Part shown: positions 15,813 to 25,348 of the stretch, piece after piece
How positions within the stretch are numbered: the first letter of the stretch is position 1
Layout of the letters: each line of letters starts with the position of its first letter
Source: Candidatus Sulfopaludibacter sp. SbA3
Lineage (GTDB): Bacteria > Acidobacteriota > Terriglobia > Bryobacterales > Bryobacteraceae
DNA length: 64,000 bases
Assembly: GCA_945893365.1 (NCBI GenBank)
Contig: CAMDED010000002.1
Span: 1 to 64,000, forward strand
Direction of reading: 5' to 3'
Program-made: the position numbers and the translations under genes
The notes under the pieces: model-generated
The model's input: the letters and a program-made list of their open reading frames with translations, nothing else
Database searches by the model: none
What the model was told of the DNA's origin: nothing

Positions 15813-18656
15813 TTACCGAACCGTTACCTTGCCGTGAGGCGCCCCTACAATCGAAACACGGAACAGTTTTGCTGAAACCGGCCGTTGATCTCCTCGCGTG
15901 AGACGCTCCATTTGTCTGAAATCGAGGCTCACCCTGCATTGAGAGGCGTCCTCCGTAAGAACGTGGTTGATTTCAAAACTCCCTGGAGACATCTGTTCCG
16001 CACTATAAATTCGCTCGCCATTCAATCGTACTTCCAAACTATTACCGGTCTTCGCAAGCGCTCCCAAGCCGGGTAGGGTTCCCCTGATTACCAGCTTCTC
16101 GCCGCTCCGTGCCTTGCCGAGAACCAGATAAGCGTGGTTGGACACCCAACCATCTTCGTAGATCCCTGAGAACTCAAGCCCCGGGTTTCCCAGAAGGTCG
16201 CCGGGCCAGGAGGCAACAGACCGAGGCCGCACGAGACTGCTATACTCGGGCGCGGGAAGAATCACGATCGACCGTGCAAAGCCGATGACTTTTCTTATGT
16301 CGCGTGGGATGTGAGTATTGAAGAGCCGCATGAGGCCCGTCTTCTCATCGGGGAACAGCTCGCCCGCGATTCCGAAGTCTAAGGCGAAATAGGAGCGCCC
16401 GCCATACCGGTAGAGTTGAATCGGCTCCGAAATAACATTCGCCGCGCCGCTACCGGTAAAGCCGAGCGGCTGGGTGTTTTCGCCGGTGATTGTGGCCGCG
16501 CCTGGAAGCGAACTACGACCCCGGCCCGATAGTCCCTTGGTCAAAGCCACGCGAAGCCGTATGCCGGGAGTCGGGTTAATTACTTCAAACAAGTGATCTC
16601 TGCCGACTGTGTAAACCGACCCCCCCGGCATATATCGGTCTTTTTCGCGCTGCCAGCGGGAGGGCGCGTGTGAACGGGGAATAGGCCCTCCTTTGTCGGA
16701 CGTGACTAGGGACAGATAGTTAGAAACATCCTTAAACCTATGAATGGTCAAGTAGCTTTTCGATGGGCTTAGCCTAGTGTCATTGTTACAACTACCGTAA
16801 GGATCCACAACGACATGACCGAAATGAGTAACCCCGTCTCGTGAGCCTTCGACGATCCGGATTGAATGGCCGAGGACATTTACCGTCGCATGTTTCGAGT
16901 CGACTCGAGCGCCCAGACTATCCGCGATCGGCAGATAGTCCTTTGTAAACCCAAATCTGTACGGAAGCAGGAGTATCCGTTCCTCGATGGCGAGATTCAC
17001 AAAAGCACGGGCGCCGGTAAAATCCGCGAAGCGGATGTCGGCGCCAATTCCCGCGGCGGCAAAAACCGCATCTGCGGACGCGTTAAGTCCATCTATCAAA
17101 AGAACTTCTCCCGGCGCCATTCGAGGCACAACGACGTCAAAGTCAGTGAGTCGCGGCAGCATAATACTGATACCCGGAACAAGGTTAGTGGACTTCGCAA
17201 CGTAGAGACAGCCGGGCGCGCACGTAGCAGCCAGGTAGATAAGGAGCGCCGGGTAACGCCGGCGTTTAGCCAGCCGTAATCCGAGAGCGGCAATTGGGGC
17301 CATGAGCACGGGTTGCGCGAAGATCGCCAGCTTGTAAATGCCATACGCCGAATACCTAAAAAACAGGTGAGTCCCAACGGCCAGCATCGCAAACAACAAG
17401 AACGCCCATGGCGCGCCCTTAAAACCCTGCCATATGCAAACAAAAGTGCATGCCGTCAGCAAAAGCATCCCTGCAAGAATCGTAATCGATAGCCACGGCT
17501 CGCTATGCCTGCCATAGTAAGTCTGGAAACCAAAGAGGGCTGCGAAGAGGCTCGGGTGGAGCATGGTGCCGAAACTGGTTAGAGTTTCCGCAACCGCTCC
17601 CGGCCTAAGGCTTGCAAGGAGGGCGAAGCGAATCGCGCCGACGGCGGTAAAAATATGCTGCCGGGCGACAATCAGAAGAAGTATTCCGGAGCCGGCCAGG
17701 GTGATCGCTAATGGATAGACAGCTTGCTTACGCCGCAGTAACTGGCAGCCCTGGAAGCCTGCCACGGCGAGAGCGACAAAAGGCAGAACTTCAGGATAGT
17801 AAACGCAGAGCGCGGCGCCTAGCCAGGCGATCATGAACGCATTCTTCAGAAGCGAGCGCCAGTCGGCTCGCGGTGTGAAGGGTCTCATACACAGAGTGCA
17901 GAGGCCCAGGAGAATCGCGACACCGCCAACTTGCGAAAGGGATTGAGCGATCACACCCAACAGGAAAAGCGGGCTGAAGGCTAGCAGAACGCCTGCCGCG
18001 ACGGCAAGTCCACGGTGCCGCGGGCGCGAGAGTATCAGGGAAGCTCCAGCGAAGAGTTGTGCCAGATTCGTGGCGGCGAGGACCGGCATGCTGAGTTGTA
18101 GCGGCTGGAGGTTTGTCACGGAGGCGCACCAAGCCAGGAAAATGTCGGCCCCGACCCGGAAAATGCCTGGGACATGGTGAAACCACCAATATTGGGAGTA
18201 GTCGGTTCCCGAGAGCTCTCGAAATTCCGGAATCCGGTAGAAACCATGGTTGAGCGCGCGCAACGCACCCAGGCAGTAAGTCCCCATATCCGCATTCATG
18301 TAACCAACCCATCGAAAGCCATATAAGAACATGGGCCAGCAGGAATACAGAAGGGAGAGAAATGCGATTGCGATGAAAACACCGAGTTGTCTCCACGGGA
18401 GAATCGGGTGTTTCCGGTAGAAGACCGCAACTATGAAAACTATGAACGCCAAGGTTAACCAGGGGCCTAAGACCTTTATAGGCAGCCCCGTCTGGTTAAG
18501 GTTCAAGGTCGACAGAACGACGGTGGAAAGGCCTATGCAAGGGGCAAGAAGCCAACTGCGCAGAATTGGAAATCGTAACCCAAGAGCGTCCATGACGGCT
18601 CGGCCGAGGAACATGAGGAAAAGGAAGAGGCTGAAAGTGAGGAGAAGCGCTAGCAT
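15813..18656 (-). CDS. Large polytopic membrane protein of the glycan locus, probable GT-C-like
   Basis: I choose the ATG at 18656 (947 residues, beginning MLALLLTFSLFLFLMFLG), because the upstream extension is uncharged by homology and crosses a decayed duplicate. The first 550 residues or so hold about a dozen hydrophobic segments with short loops such as MNADMGTYCLGALRALNHGF and WWFHHVPG. The last 380 or so form a soluble, probably periplasmic region rich in beta-type sequence. The arrangement resembles GT-C glycosyltransferases or O-antigen ligase/polymerase-like proteins, but I see no diagnostic motif. It is the last gene of the leftward locus, after the GT2 gene, and may assemble or export the product. 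Confidence 0.65.
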   Translation of the reverse strand: MLALLLTFSLFLFLMFLGRAVMDALGLRFPILRSWLLAPCIGLSTVVLSTLNLNQTGLPIKVLGPWLTLAFIVFIVAVFYRKHPILPWRQLGVFIAIAFLSLLYSCWPMFLYGFRWVGYMNADMGTYCLGALRALNHGFYRIPEFRELSGTDYSQYWWFHHVPGIFRVGADIFLAWCASVTNLQPLQLSMPVLAATNLAQLFAGASLILSRPRHRGLAVAAGVLLAFSPLFLLGVIAQSLSQVGGVAILLGLCTLCMRPFTPRADWRSLLKNAFMIAWLGAALCVYYPEVLPFVALAVAGFQGCQLLRRKQAVYPLAITLAGSGILLLIVARQHIFTAVGAIRFALLASLRPGAVAETLTSFGTMLHPSLFAALFGFQTYYGRHSEPWLSITILAGMLLLTACTFVCIWQGFKGAPWAFLLFAMLAVGTHLFFRYSAYGIYKLAIFAQPVLMAPIAALGLRLAKRRRYPALLIYLAATCAPGCLYVAKSTNLVPGISIMLPRLTDFDVVVPRMAPGEVLLIDGLNASADAVFAAAGIGADIRFADFTGARAFVNLAIEERILLLPYRFGFTKDYLPIADSLGARVDSKHATVNVLGHSIRIVEGSRDGVTHFGHVVVDPYGSCNNDTRLSPSKSYLTIHRFKDVSNYLSLVTSDKGGPIPRSHAPSRWQREKDRYMPGGSVYTVGRDHLFEVINPTPGIRLRVALTKGLSGRGRSSLPGAATITGENTQPLGFTGSGAANVISEPIQLYRYGGRSYFALDFGIAGELFPDEKTGLMRLFNTHIPRDIRKVIGFARSIVILPAPEYSSLVRPRSVASWPGDLLGNPGLEFSGIYEDGWVSNHAYLVLGKARSGEKLVIRGTLPGLGALAKTGNSLEVRLNGERIYSAEQMSPGSFEINHVLTEDASQCRVSLDFRQMERLTRGDQRPVSAKLFRVSIVGAPHGKVTVR

Positions 18657-18754
18657 GATTCTTCCGGGTGCGAACCCATCGGCGGGAAATATCGGCATGG
18701 AAGATCCCGCGCCGGGTAGGCCCGTTCGCACGGGAAATCCGGAGCCGAATGACG

Positions 18755-19190
18755 CGTACCGTTCAGCTCGGCGAGTGTGGGAATTCGGAAGACGCGGTTC
18801 ATTGTGCGGACCGCGCCGGGAGCGTAAGTTCCCATGTCTCCGTTGATACAGCCCGTCCATCGGAATCCATGGACGAACATGGGCCGGCGCACATAGAGGA
18901 GAGGAAAGAAGGCAATTGCGAAAAATGGAGCGAGATGCCTCCACGGGAGCGTAGGTCCACGCCGGTTAGCCGGCGAAGGGGATGAACAAGACCAAGGTCG
19001 GCCAGGAGGCGAAGGCTCCATTTGGAAGGCTCGCCCGGTTGATCTGAAGCGGGAGCGGGATTGTGACGGAGAGGCCGGCGGACCGGGACGGCAGCCAGGC
19101 GCGCGGAATCGGAAGACGGACGGAACCTCGATGACCGCCCGTCCGAGGAAGGAACTCAACAGAGCGCTCAGTATCGAATGCAGACGAAGT
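18755..19190 (-). pseudogene. Decayed partial copy of the large membrane protein gene
   Basis: Translated in two alternating frames, this stretch matches the N-terminal 140 residues or so of the neighbouring membrane protein. FLGRAV occurs in both. Then RLPIPRAWLPSRSAGLSV (a second frame) aligns with RFPILRSWLLAPCIGLST. After a shift back, LPWRHLAPFFAIAFFPLLY aligns with LPWRQLGVFIAIAFLSLLY, and HGFRWTGCINGDMGTY with YGFRWVGYMNADMGTY. Similarity ends near 18755 at LNGT/LSGT. At least two frameshifts and the lack of the remaining 800 residues make it a pseudogene, left by a tandem duplication between the GT2 and membrane-protein genes. Confidence 0.8.
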
Positions 19191-19268
19191 AATTCCTTGA
19201 AAACATAAAGCACACCCGGAGTCGGGGCATGGAAAGACAGGCCCACCACCCACCATCGCGCCACGGTT

Positions 19269-19994
19269 CTAACGTCCAATAGCTCTTCTCCTTATGCGGC
19301 GGATCGACAATTCGAGCAACGTGTGTGTTACCGAAAGGAAGTTCCTCCAGTTTATGGCATTGTCGACCCCTCGTTTCTCCTCGTGAGTGGCGGTGACGGG
19401 AATCTCGATGTAACTGGCGCTCTCATCGAGAAGACGGGTTATCAGCTCAGCCTGGAATCCGAAGCCGAACGAATACGGCCCCCAACGCATCACGTTGTAG
19501 CGAAGATGGAGCGCGCCGCCGTTATAGTAGCGAATCCGATGGCCGCTAATCGAGTTGACCAGAAATGTATACAGCTTCGACACGCCCTTCCGCAAGGCGG
19601 ATTTGCCTTCGACGGACTCAAGGTACGCGATGATTATGTCCGCTCTTCCCAAGTGGCGGAAGAAGGCCGCTATCGTTTCTTTGGGCTCCACATTGTCCCC
19701 GCAGACCATTTTGTAGTACTTTCCCCGGCCAAGGAAAGAACCGTTCACGTATGACGTGGCCAGCCCGACGTTCTTGCGATTGCTTTTCAGAGTAAGATCG
19801 ATTTCGGGATGGGTCCGGCGATATTCTTCCACAACGGCTCCGGTGCGATCCGTCGAGCCGTCGTCGATCACGAGAATCTCGTGGGAATAGGGAAACTCGG
19901 CCATTGCCTGCCGTATCGTCTCCAGCGTGGCGACGATGCGCCTTTCTTCATTGAGACAGGGAACGACGATCGTGACATCAAGCTCATTCGTCAT
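19269..19994 (-). CDS. Family 2 glycosyltransferase (DPM1/DpgT-like)
   Basis: A 241-residue GT-A enzyme. TIVVPCLNEERRI at the start binds nucleotide, VIDDGSTDRTG (about residues 42-52) is the first Asp motif, and CGDNVEPKETI (about 98) supplies the metal-binding region. The family transfers sugars from nucleotide or polyprenyl donors. Lacking C-terminal transmembrane helices, it is probably a peripheral inner-membrane enzyme. It lies 188 bases downstream of the methyltransferase gene and likely transfers the sugar made by the operon. Confidence 0.85.
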   Translation of the reverse strand: MTNELDVTIVVPCLNEERRIVATLETIRQAMAEFPYSHEILVIDDGSTDRTGAVVEEYRRTHPEIDLTLKSNRKNVGLATSYVNGSFLGRGKYYKMVCGDNVEPKETIAAFFRHLGRADIIIAYLESVEGKSALRKGVSKLYTFLVNSISGHRIRYYNGGALHLRYNVMRWGPYSFGFGFQAELITRLLDESASYIEIPVTATHEEKRGVDNAINWRNFLSVTHTLLELSIRRIRRRAIGR

Positions 19995-20182
19995 GAGAGT
20001 GAGCGGTCGAATATTCGACAGCGGGCGCGGGCCGCCGCGGCAAACGCGCGGTTACACCCCGCGGCTCTCCAATGCGGATTGCGGGCCAAGCCACGGCGGA
20101 CCGATCCGCGCGCGAACGCTACAATGAGTAGCCTTCGTTTGTTAAACACCGCGGTCGACGGATATTCGTACTTCACAATAGT

Positions 20183-20839
20183 TTACCCAACAATCCACCA
20201 GTAATAATCGTGCGTATAGCCGGCCTTTTCAAACAACTTCAACCAATCGTCCACGTGAAGCATGGTTTCGGCCGTTAAGACCCAACTAAGCAAGTCCCGA
20301 TGCTGCGCTTCGGTTCTCCAGGCGTCCACCATGACGAACGCGTGGCCGCGCGTGACGCGCTGGATCTCACGCAGACTCCGCAGGCAGTCGCCGTAGGGAA
20401 GGTTGTGGATGGTGTTGATGGCCGTGACCAGATCGAAGCTCTTGTCCTGAAACGGAAGGCTCTTGGCGCTGCCGGCGCGGATGAACGGCTTTATGGGCTC
20501 GACGGCATGCTCGAGGGCGTATTCCGAGACGTCCAGGCCGGTTACGCGCGCCTGAGGCATCAGCTTCACAAAATCGTACAGCATGAATCCCTTGGCGCAC
20601 CCGACATCCAATATGGCGGCGTCCTCCGGGAGCCGGTAGTGGTCGCGAAACAGCTTCACCGTCTCGGTCCAAAAACGCTCGTGATAAGTGAACCCGCCGT
20701 AGCCGTGACGGCGATCGCCGTCGAAGTAGCTCTTGTCGAACCGCCTGGAAATGAGACGGTCTTCTTCGGTAATCGACGGCCGCTCCGCGGCCCGCCCGGA
20801 ACGCCGGGGGTAGAACCGCATGAGGTCAATTTCCGCCAT
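20183..20839 (-). CDS. SAM-dependent methyltransferase
   Basis: A 218-residue class I methyltransferase: ILDVGCAKGF (residues 76-85) is the SAM-binding glycine loop, VTGLDVSEYAL the acidic motif II, and SFDLVTAINTIHNLPYG motif IV. The N-terminus is about 70 residues longer than the core fold. In this operon it would most likely methylate a sugar intermediate or the finished glycan. It follows the E1 beta gene by 68 bases. Confidence 0.85.
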   Translation of the reverse strand: MAEIDLMRFYPRRSGRAAERPSITEEDRLISRRFDKSYFDGDRRHGYGGFTYHERFWTETVKLFRDHYRLPEDAAILDVGCAKGFMLYDFVKLMPQARVTGLDVSEYALEHAVEPIKPFIRAGSAKSLPFQDKSFDLVTAINTIHNLPYGDCLRSLREIQRVTRGHAFVMVDAWRTEAQHRDLLSWVLTAETMLHVDDWLKLFEKAGYTHDYYWWIVG

Positions 20840-20907
20840 AGTCGCTCTTCAGCCTGTAACCCGGCGTTCCAGGGCCTTTCATGAACGGATTCCCTTCTTA
20901 GCGACGC

Positions 20908-21906
20908 TCACAGCCGGACCATTCGCCGGACGGCCGTCTCCAGCGCCGTTTCCTCGGGATAATATTGCTCTTCCAGAGTCGCACTCATGGGCGTATGGCT
21001 GTCCGGCAAACACACGCGAACAGGCTTCGCCTTCAGTTCACCGCCCAATTCCTCAGCGACCGTGGCGACGATTTCCGCGGCAACGCCGAAGGAATGCCAT
21101 CCCGGATCGGTCACTAACAATCGCCGGGTCTTGGCGACCGAGGCGCAAATGGTCGCTGTGTCGAGGGGAGAGATAGTACGCGGGTCCACAACCTCCACCT
21201 GGATTCCGTCCCGCTCCAGCGCCGCCGCGGCGCGCAATGCAATCGGAACCATATTGCCTATGGCTACGATGGTGGCGTCGCATCCGGTGCGACGGATGGT
21301 TGCCTGCCCGAACCGGACGCGGTACGGTTTCTCCGGGACGTTGGTTGTCATCGGGAAGAGGGATCGTCCCTCGATGAAAACTGCCGGCGTCTGGCTGAAA
21401 ACGCTATCCATGAGCAGGCCCTTCGCATCGTCGGCGGTGGCCGGAATCGCCACGCGCAGGCCGGGAAGATGCGCCAACCACGCGTGCAGGCTCTTGGAGT
21501 GCTGTGGACCCTGTCCCCAACCCTTTCCCACGATGGCCCGAATCGTGACGGGCATATCGGACTTCCCGGCCGACTTGAAATACCAAAGGCCAAGCCAGTT
21601 TGCTATGGCGTCCAGCGAATAGAGCATGAAATCGAAACGCTGATGCACGACGACGGGCCGTAAGCCGGCAAGTGCCGCTCCCATGGCGGTTGCGGTCATC
21701 AGGTTCTCGGAGTTCGGGAAATCCTGCACGCGGCCGGGCCCGAACCGGTCCGCCAAACCGGTTGTCGTACCAAAGACTCCGGATTTGTAGTCCACAAGCT
21801 GGCCCAGGACAATGACGTCCTCACATAGCTCCATGGATTGGCGCAACGCCTCGTTGATCGCCTTCCCATAGCTGAGCGGGCGGTGCACGCTTTCAGTAAG
21901 GTGCAA
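20908..21906 (-). CDS. Thiamine-diphosphate E1 beta subunit (pyruvate dehydrogenase/transketolase C-terminal type)
   Basis: A 332-residue partner of the E1 alpha protein encoded just upstream (14-base overlap). It has the transketolase pyrimidine-binding domain (about 10-185) and the C-terminal domain (about 200-325, VEVVDPRTISPLDTATI). In 2-oxo-acid dehydrogenases this subunit completes the active site. No E2 or E3 gene is nearby, so acyl transfer to lipoate is unlikely to be the job. In a sugar locus, a free two-carbon or acyloin-type transfer to a keto sugar is a reasonable inference. Confidence 0.87.
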   Translation of the reverse strand: MHLTESVHRPLSYGKAINEALRQSMELCEDVIVLGQLVDYKSGVFGTTTGLADRFGPGRVQDFPNSENLMTATAMGAALAGLRPVVVHQRFDFMLYSLDAIANWLGLWYFKSAGKSDMPVTIRAIVGKGWGQGPQHSKSLHAWLAHLPGLRVAIPATADDAKGLLMDSVFSQTPAVFIEGRSLFPMTTNVPEKPYRVRFGQATIRRTGCDATIVAIGNMVPIALRAAAALERDGIQVEVVDPRTISPLDTATICASVAKTRRLLVTDPGWHSFGVAAEIVATVAEELGGELKAKPVRVCLPDSHTPMSATLEEQYYPEETALETAVRRMVRL

Positions 21907-23044
21907 GCTTCGCCTCCGCTTGATATTGATCGAATTCGGATTCCGTCAGCGTTTCGAGCAGTCGGTCGGCGAGTGGGCTGGCTGGATTCCAGTTCGCCGT
22001 CCGCCAGTCGTCAATGTGGGGAAAGGGACTGCTCTTGGCGAACTTGAAGTTTTCCGCAATCTCGGCGGCAATTTCGCTTTCGAGGTTCTCCCGGCGGACG
22101 GAGTCGAACCGGCCCGCCGCGGTCAGTTTCTCCTCGAGTAGCCGAATAGGGCAGTTTTGCCGCCAGAAGGCTATTTCTTCCACTGTGCGATATTCATTGT
22201 CGCTATCGTCCTCCGGCCCGACGTGACTGTTCCAACGGTAAGTATACGCCTCAACCAAGGCGGGCCCGCCTCCCTCGCGCATTGCCTCCATCTCAAGCTG
22301 TAGCGTGCGGTGCGTAAGCGCGGCGTCGTTGCCGAAGATGCGGCGCGCGCGCACTCCAAAGGTGGCGACTCGTTCGCATATGTTATCCGAAGCTTGACGT
22401 TTCGTCTGGTCCGAATAAACGGAATAGCGATTGTTCTCGCAAAGAAACAGTATAGGCAGCCGTCGAAGACCCGCGTAGTTGACTGCCTCCCAGAAGGCTC
22501 CCTCCTCGGTGGCCCCTTCGCCGAAGCCCGCGATGCTGATCTGGCGGCTGTGCCTGTGTTGGAGGGCGTACGCGGCGCCCACGGCTATTCCGATGGACCC
22601 GGACAGGATCGCCCCGCCGTAAAACCGGGAGGCTTCGTGAGAGATATCCATGGAGCCGGCGCGCCCCTGGTTGGCGCCCGTGACGCGGCCGTAGATCTCG
22701 GCAAAGAATTCCCGCATCGGCGCGCCCTTGGCAAAATAGTAGCCGTGCGTGCGGTGATGACTGAACAGATAGTCTTCCGCCTCGACCAGAAGAGACAGCG
22801 CCGCGGGCATGGCCTCCTGTCCGATGCAGAAGTGAACGGGGCAGCGAATCTCGTCGGCTGGGTGATATTCATGGAGAATCGCCTCTTCCGTGCGGCGCAG
22901 CCGGAGCATTTGACGAAGCAGGCCCGCGAGCGTCTCCGCCTGCATGCCGTCGATGTCCAGCGCCTGATAGCGGCCCAGTCCCAAAATGGTCTTGTGATTG
23001 AGTTCAAGCCCCATCGGCTCGGGCGGAACGGTACTTGAATTCAT
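21893..23044 (-). CDS. Thiamine-diphosphate E1 alpha subunit (dehydrogenase E1 component)
   Basis: A 383-residue E1 alpha protein. The diphosphate/Mg-binding motif is GEGATEEG (residues 175-182) followed by CENN (202-205), in place of the commoner GDG start. HHRTHGYYFAKG (about 96-107) and GSMDISH (about 130-136) are usual E1 alpha active-site segments. Typical pyruvate-dehydrogenase phosphorylation loops are not evident. It overlaps the beta gene by 14 bases and is separated from the upstream aminotransferase gene by 61 bases. Together the pair should decarboxylate a 2-oxo acid and pass the fragment to a locus-specific acceptor. Confidence 0.87.
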   Translation of the reverse strand: MNSSTVPPEPMGLELNHKTILGLGRYQALDIDGMQAETLAGLLRQMLRLRRTEEAILHEYHPADEIRCPVHFCIGQEAMPAALSLLVEAEDYLFSHHRTHGYYFAKGAPMREFFAEIYGRVTGANQGRAGSMDISHEASRFYGGAILSGSIGIAVGAAYALQHRHSRQISIAGFGEGATEEGAFWEAVNYAGLRRLPILFLCENNRYSVYSDQTKRQASDNICERVATFGVRARRIFGNDAALTHRTLQLEMEAMREGGGPALVEAYTYRWNSHVGPEDDSDNEYRTVEEIAFWRQNCPIRLLEEKLTAAGRFDSVRRENLESEIAAEIAENFKFAKSSPFPHIDDWRTANWNPASPLADRLLETLTESEFDQYQAEAKLAPY

Positions 23045-23105
23045 TGTATTTGCTCATGGTAACAGGATGTCCCGCGGCCGTTCACATCCCGATTCCCGGG
23101 TAACA

Positions 23106-24209
23106 CTAATCCGCATAGAACGCCCGAATAGTCTCGATGACGAAATCGATCTGCTCAGGGCCGATGAACTGGTGCACCGGTAGGGTGATCAGTTCGTCCG
23201 CCTGGCGTTCCGCCACCGGGAAATCTCCGCGCTTGTACCCCAAATCACGGGCCGCCTGCTGCAGGTGGAGTGGAATCGGATAATGAACCTTGGCTTCGAT
23301 TCCTTGAGAGATCAAAAACGGCAATAGCTCATCTCGTTGTTGAAAACAGGCAAGATAGAGTTGAAACGCTTCAAGATGGCCAGCGCGGCGCTCGGGCGCC
23401 CTCGCAAATTCAGGCAGCGTCTTGAGCCCAGCGTCCAGTTGCGTGGCGTTGGCGTTTCGCGCCCTCACCAAATCCGCCACGGTGTCGAGAACCCGGCTGC
23501 CGACGATCGCCTGGAAAGGTTGGAGCCGCATATTCACGCCCCAAAATTCGATGTGATTCCGATCCACCATGCCGTGGTTCCGGTACTTTCGCATCCACTC
23601 CGCAAGCCCGCCGTCATCGGTCACTACCATTCCGCCGTCGCCCATCACATTGAGCGGCTTGAGGGGGTGCATACTGAAGGCGCCCACGTTACCAAACGTG
23701 CCTGCGTGGCGATTGTTTACGTAAGCCCCCACGGCGGGGCACGCGTCCTCGACGACAAGCAGCCCGTGCGCGGCGGCAATCGTCATGATCCGATCCATGT
23801 CCGGAGAAGCTCCCGCCCAGTGTACGGGAAGAATCGCGCGTGTTTTTGGCGTGACGGCTGCTGGAATCTTCCCGGTGTCGATCTGGAACCGGTCGTCGCA
23901 GTCCACAAATACGGGCTTGGCGCCCGCGGCCGCAATCGCGCCGGCCGTGGCGTAGAAGGTGTTGCAGACCGTGATGACTTCGTCGCCCGGCCCGATGCCG
24001 ACGGACTTCAACGCCAGGATCAAGGCGTCGGTCCCGTTATTCGTACTGACGCAGTGCCTGGCGCCCACATACCTCGCGAATTTGGCTTCGAATGCCTCTA
24101 CGAACGGGCCGATTGTGAACTCGGAGCTCGCAGCCAGATTCCGCCACTCCGCTATGTAGGGCTCCGGGTCGGCAAACTGCTGGGGCAGGTAGTTGAAGGG
24201 TACGTTCAT
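23106..24209 (-). CDS. DegT/DnrJ/EryC1-type sugar aminotransferase (second of two)
   Basis: A 367-residue PLP enzyme of the nucleotide-sugar aminotransferase family. NNGTDALILAL (about 57-67) holds cofactor phosphate, VVEDACPAVGA (152-162) has the Asp for the pyridine nitrogen, and SMHPLKPLNVMGDGG contains the Schiff-base lysine K184. Such enzymes convert a 3- or 4-keto sugar nucleotide to an amino sugar. Its ATG overlaps the stop of the paralogous aminotransferase gene as ATGA. Two divergent DegT proteins in one operon suggest a diamino sugar or two alternative reactions. Confidence 0.9.
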   Translation of the reverse strand: MNVPFNYLPQQFADPEPYIAEWRNLAASSEFTIGPFVEAFEAKFARYVGARHCVSTNNGTDALILALKSVGIGPGDEVITVCNTFYATAGAIAAAGAKPVFVDCDDRFQIDTGKIPAAVTPKTRAILPVHWAGASPDMDRIMTIAAAHGLLVVEDACPAVGAYVNNRHAGTFGNVGAFSMHPLKPLNVMGDGGMVVTDDGGLAEWMRKYRNHGMVDRNHIEFWGVNMRLQPFQAIVGSRVLDTVADLVRARNANATQLDAGLKTLPEFARAPERRAGHLEAFQLYLACFQQRDELLPFLISQGIEAKVHYPIPLHLQQAARDLGYKRGDFPVAERQADELITLPVHQFIGPEQIDFVIETIRAFYAD

Positions 24210-25348
24210 GACGCTGTCACCGGCTCCATTCGGCTTTCGGGCCGCTTCTCATGGAAGTCCCGGATCAGGCTGACAACGATGTCTTGCTGAAGGGCGGTCA
24301 TCGCGGGAAATAGCGGCAGGCTCAGTATCCGACTACAGGCGCGAACAGTCTTGGGAAAGTCGGAGACCGTGTAGCCCAGGCTCGCGGCGGCCGGCTGCAA
24401 GTGGATCGGCGTTCGATAGTGGATAAGAGCCTCCACGCCATTGCTCTGGAGGAAGCTTTGCAGCCCGTCGCGGTCCTCCGCCTGGATGACGTAAGTCTGG
24501 TAGACGCAATACTCGCCAGGGCCTTCGAGCGGAACCTCGACAAACGGGCTAAGCAGATCGTTATACCGGTGCGCCAGTTCCCGGCGCCGCGCAGTCCACC
24601 CGTCGAGCGCCTCCATGTGAACCAGCAGTAGTGCGGCCTGCAACTCGTCCAGCCGGCTGTTGTCCGACCAGAAATCGCACTGCTCACGGCTTCGAAGTCC
24701 ATGATTCCTGGCCTGCAGCAGCTTCTCGCGAAGGTCCGGGTCGCTGGTCGTGATCACTCCGCCGTCCCCGTAAACAAACAGGTTCTTAAGCGGGTGCAGG
24801 CTGAAGCCCGCCGCGTTTCCCCAGGAGCCGACCCGCTTGCCGTCCAGGCTCGCGCCCACGGCCTGCGCCGCATCCTCGAGCACAAATAGTCCATGCTTTT
24901 CCGCGATGCTATTAATTTCCGGCATGCGCGCCGGGCGTCCGGTAAGATGGACGGGGACGATTCCCTTCGTGCGCGGTGTGATCGCCTTCTCGATCAGTTC
25001 CGGGGCGATATTCAGGTCGGGGCCGATGTCCACGAAGACCGGTTTAGCGCCAGTCGTCGCGATTGAGGAAGCGCTCGCAAGAAACGAATTCGGAGCTGTG
25101 ATGACTTCGTCCCCCGGTCCGGCGCCACGCACTTTCCAAACCAGTTGCAGGGCTGACGTGCCATTGGCGACTCCGAGGGCGAAGCGAGATCCGCAAAAGG
25201 CGGCAAATCGCTCTTCGAACGCCTTCAGATTCGGCCCCAGGATGTAATGCCCGCTATCCACGACCTTCTCGAACGCCGCAAGCAGCTCCTTCTTGATGCC
25301 CGCGGCCTGCCGCGGCAGACCGGTGTAGGGAACCTGGTACACGCTCAT
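24206..25348 (-). CDS. DegT/DnrJ/EryC1-type sugar aminotransferase (first of two)
   Basis: A 380-residue aminotransferase of the same family as its neighbour. Motifs are ANGTSALQLVW (61-71), LEDAAQAVGA (157-166) and FSLHPLKNLFVYGDGG with the PLP lysine K188. It begins 4 bases inside the end of the Nudix-like gene. The two DegT proteins differ throughout, so this is an old divergence and not a recent duplication. A sugar 3- or 4-aminotransferase role is inferred from family and context. Confidence 0.9.
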   Translation of the reverse strand: MSVYQVPYTGLPRQAAGIKKELLAAFEKVVDSGHYILGPNLKAFEERFAAFCGSRFALGVANGTSALQLVWKVRGAGPGDEVITAPNSFLASASSIATTGAKPVFVDIGPDLNIAPELIEKAITPRTKGIVPVHLTGRPARMPEINSIAEKHGLFVLEDAAQAVGASLDGKRVGSWGNAAGFSLHPLKNLFVYGDGGVITTSDPDLREKLLQARNHGLRSREQCDFWSDNSRLDELQAALLLVHMEALDGWTARRRELAHRYNDLLSPFVEVPLEGPGEYCVYQTYVIQAEDRDGLQSFLQSNGVEALIHYRTPIHLQPAAASLGYTVSDFPKTVRACSRILSLPLFPAMTALQQDIVVSLIRDFHEKRPESRMEPVTAS

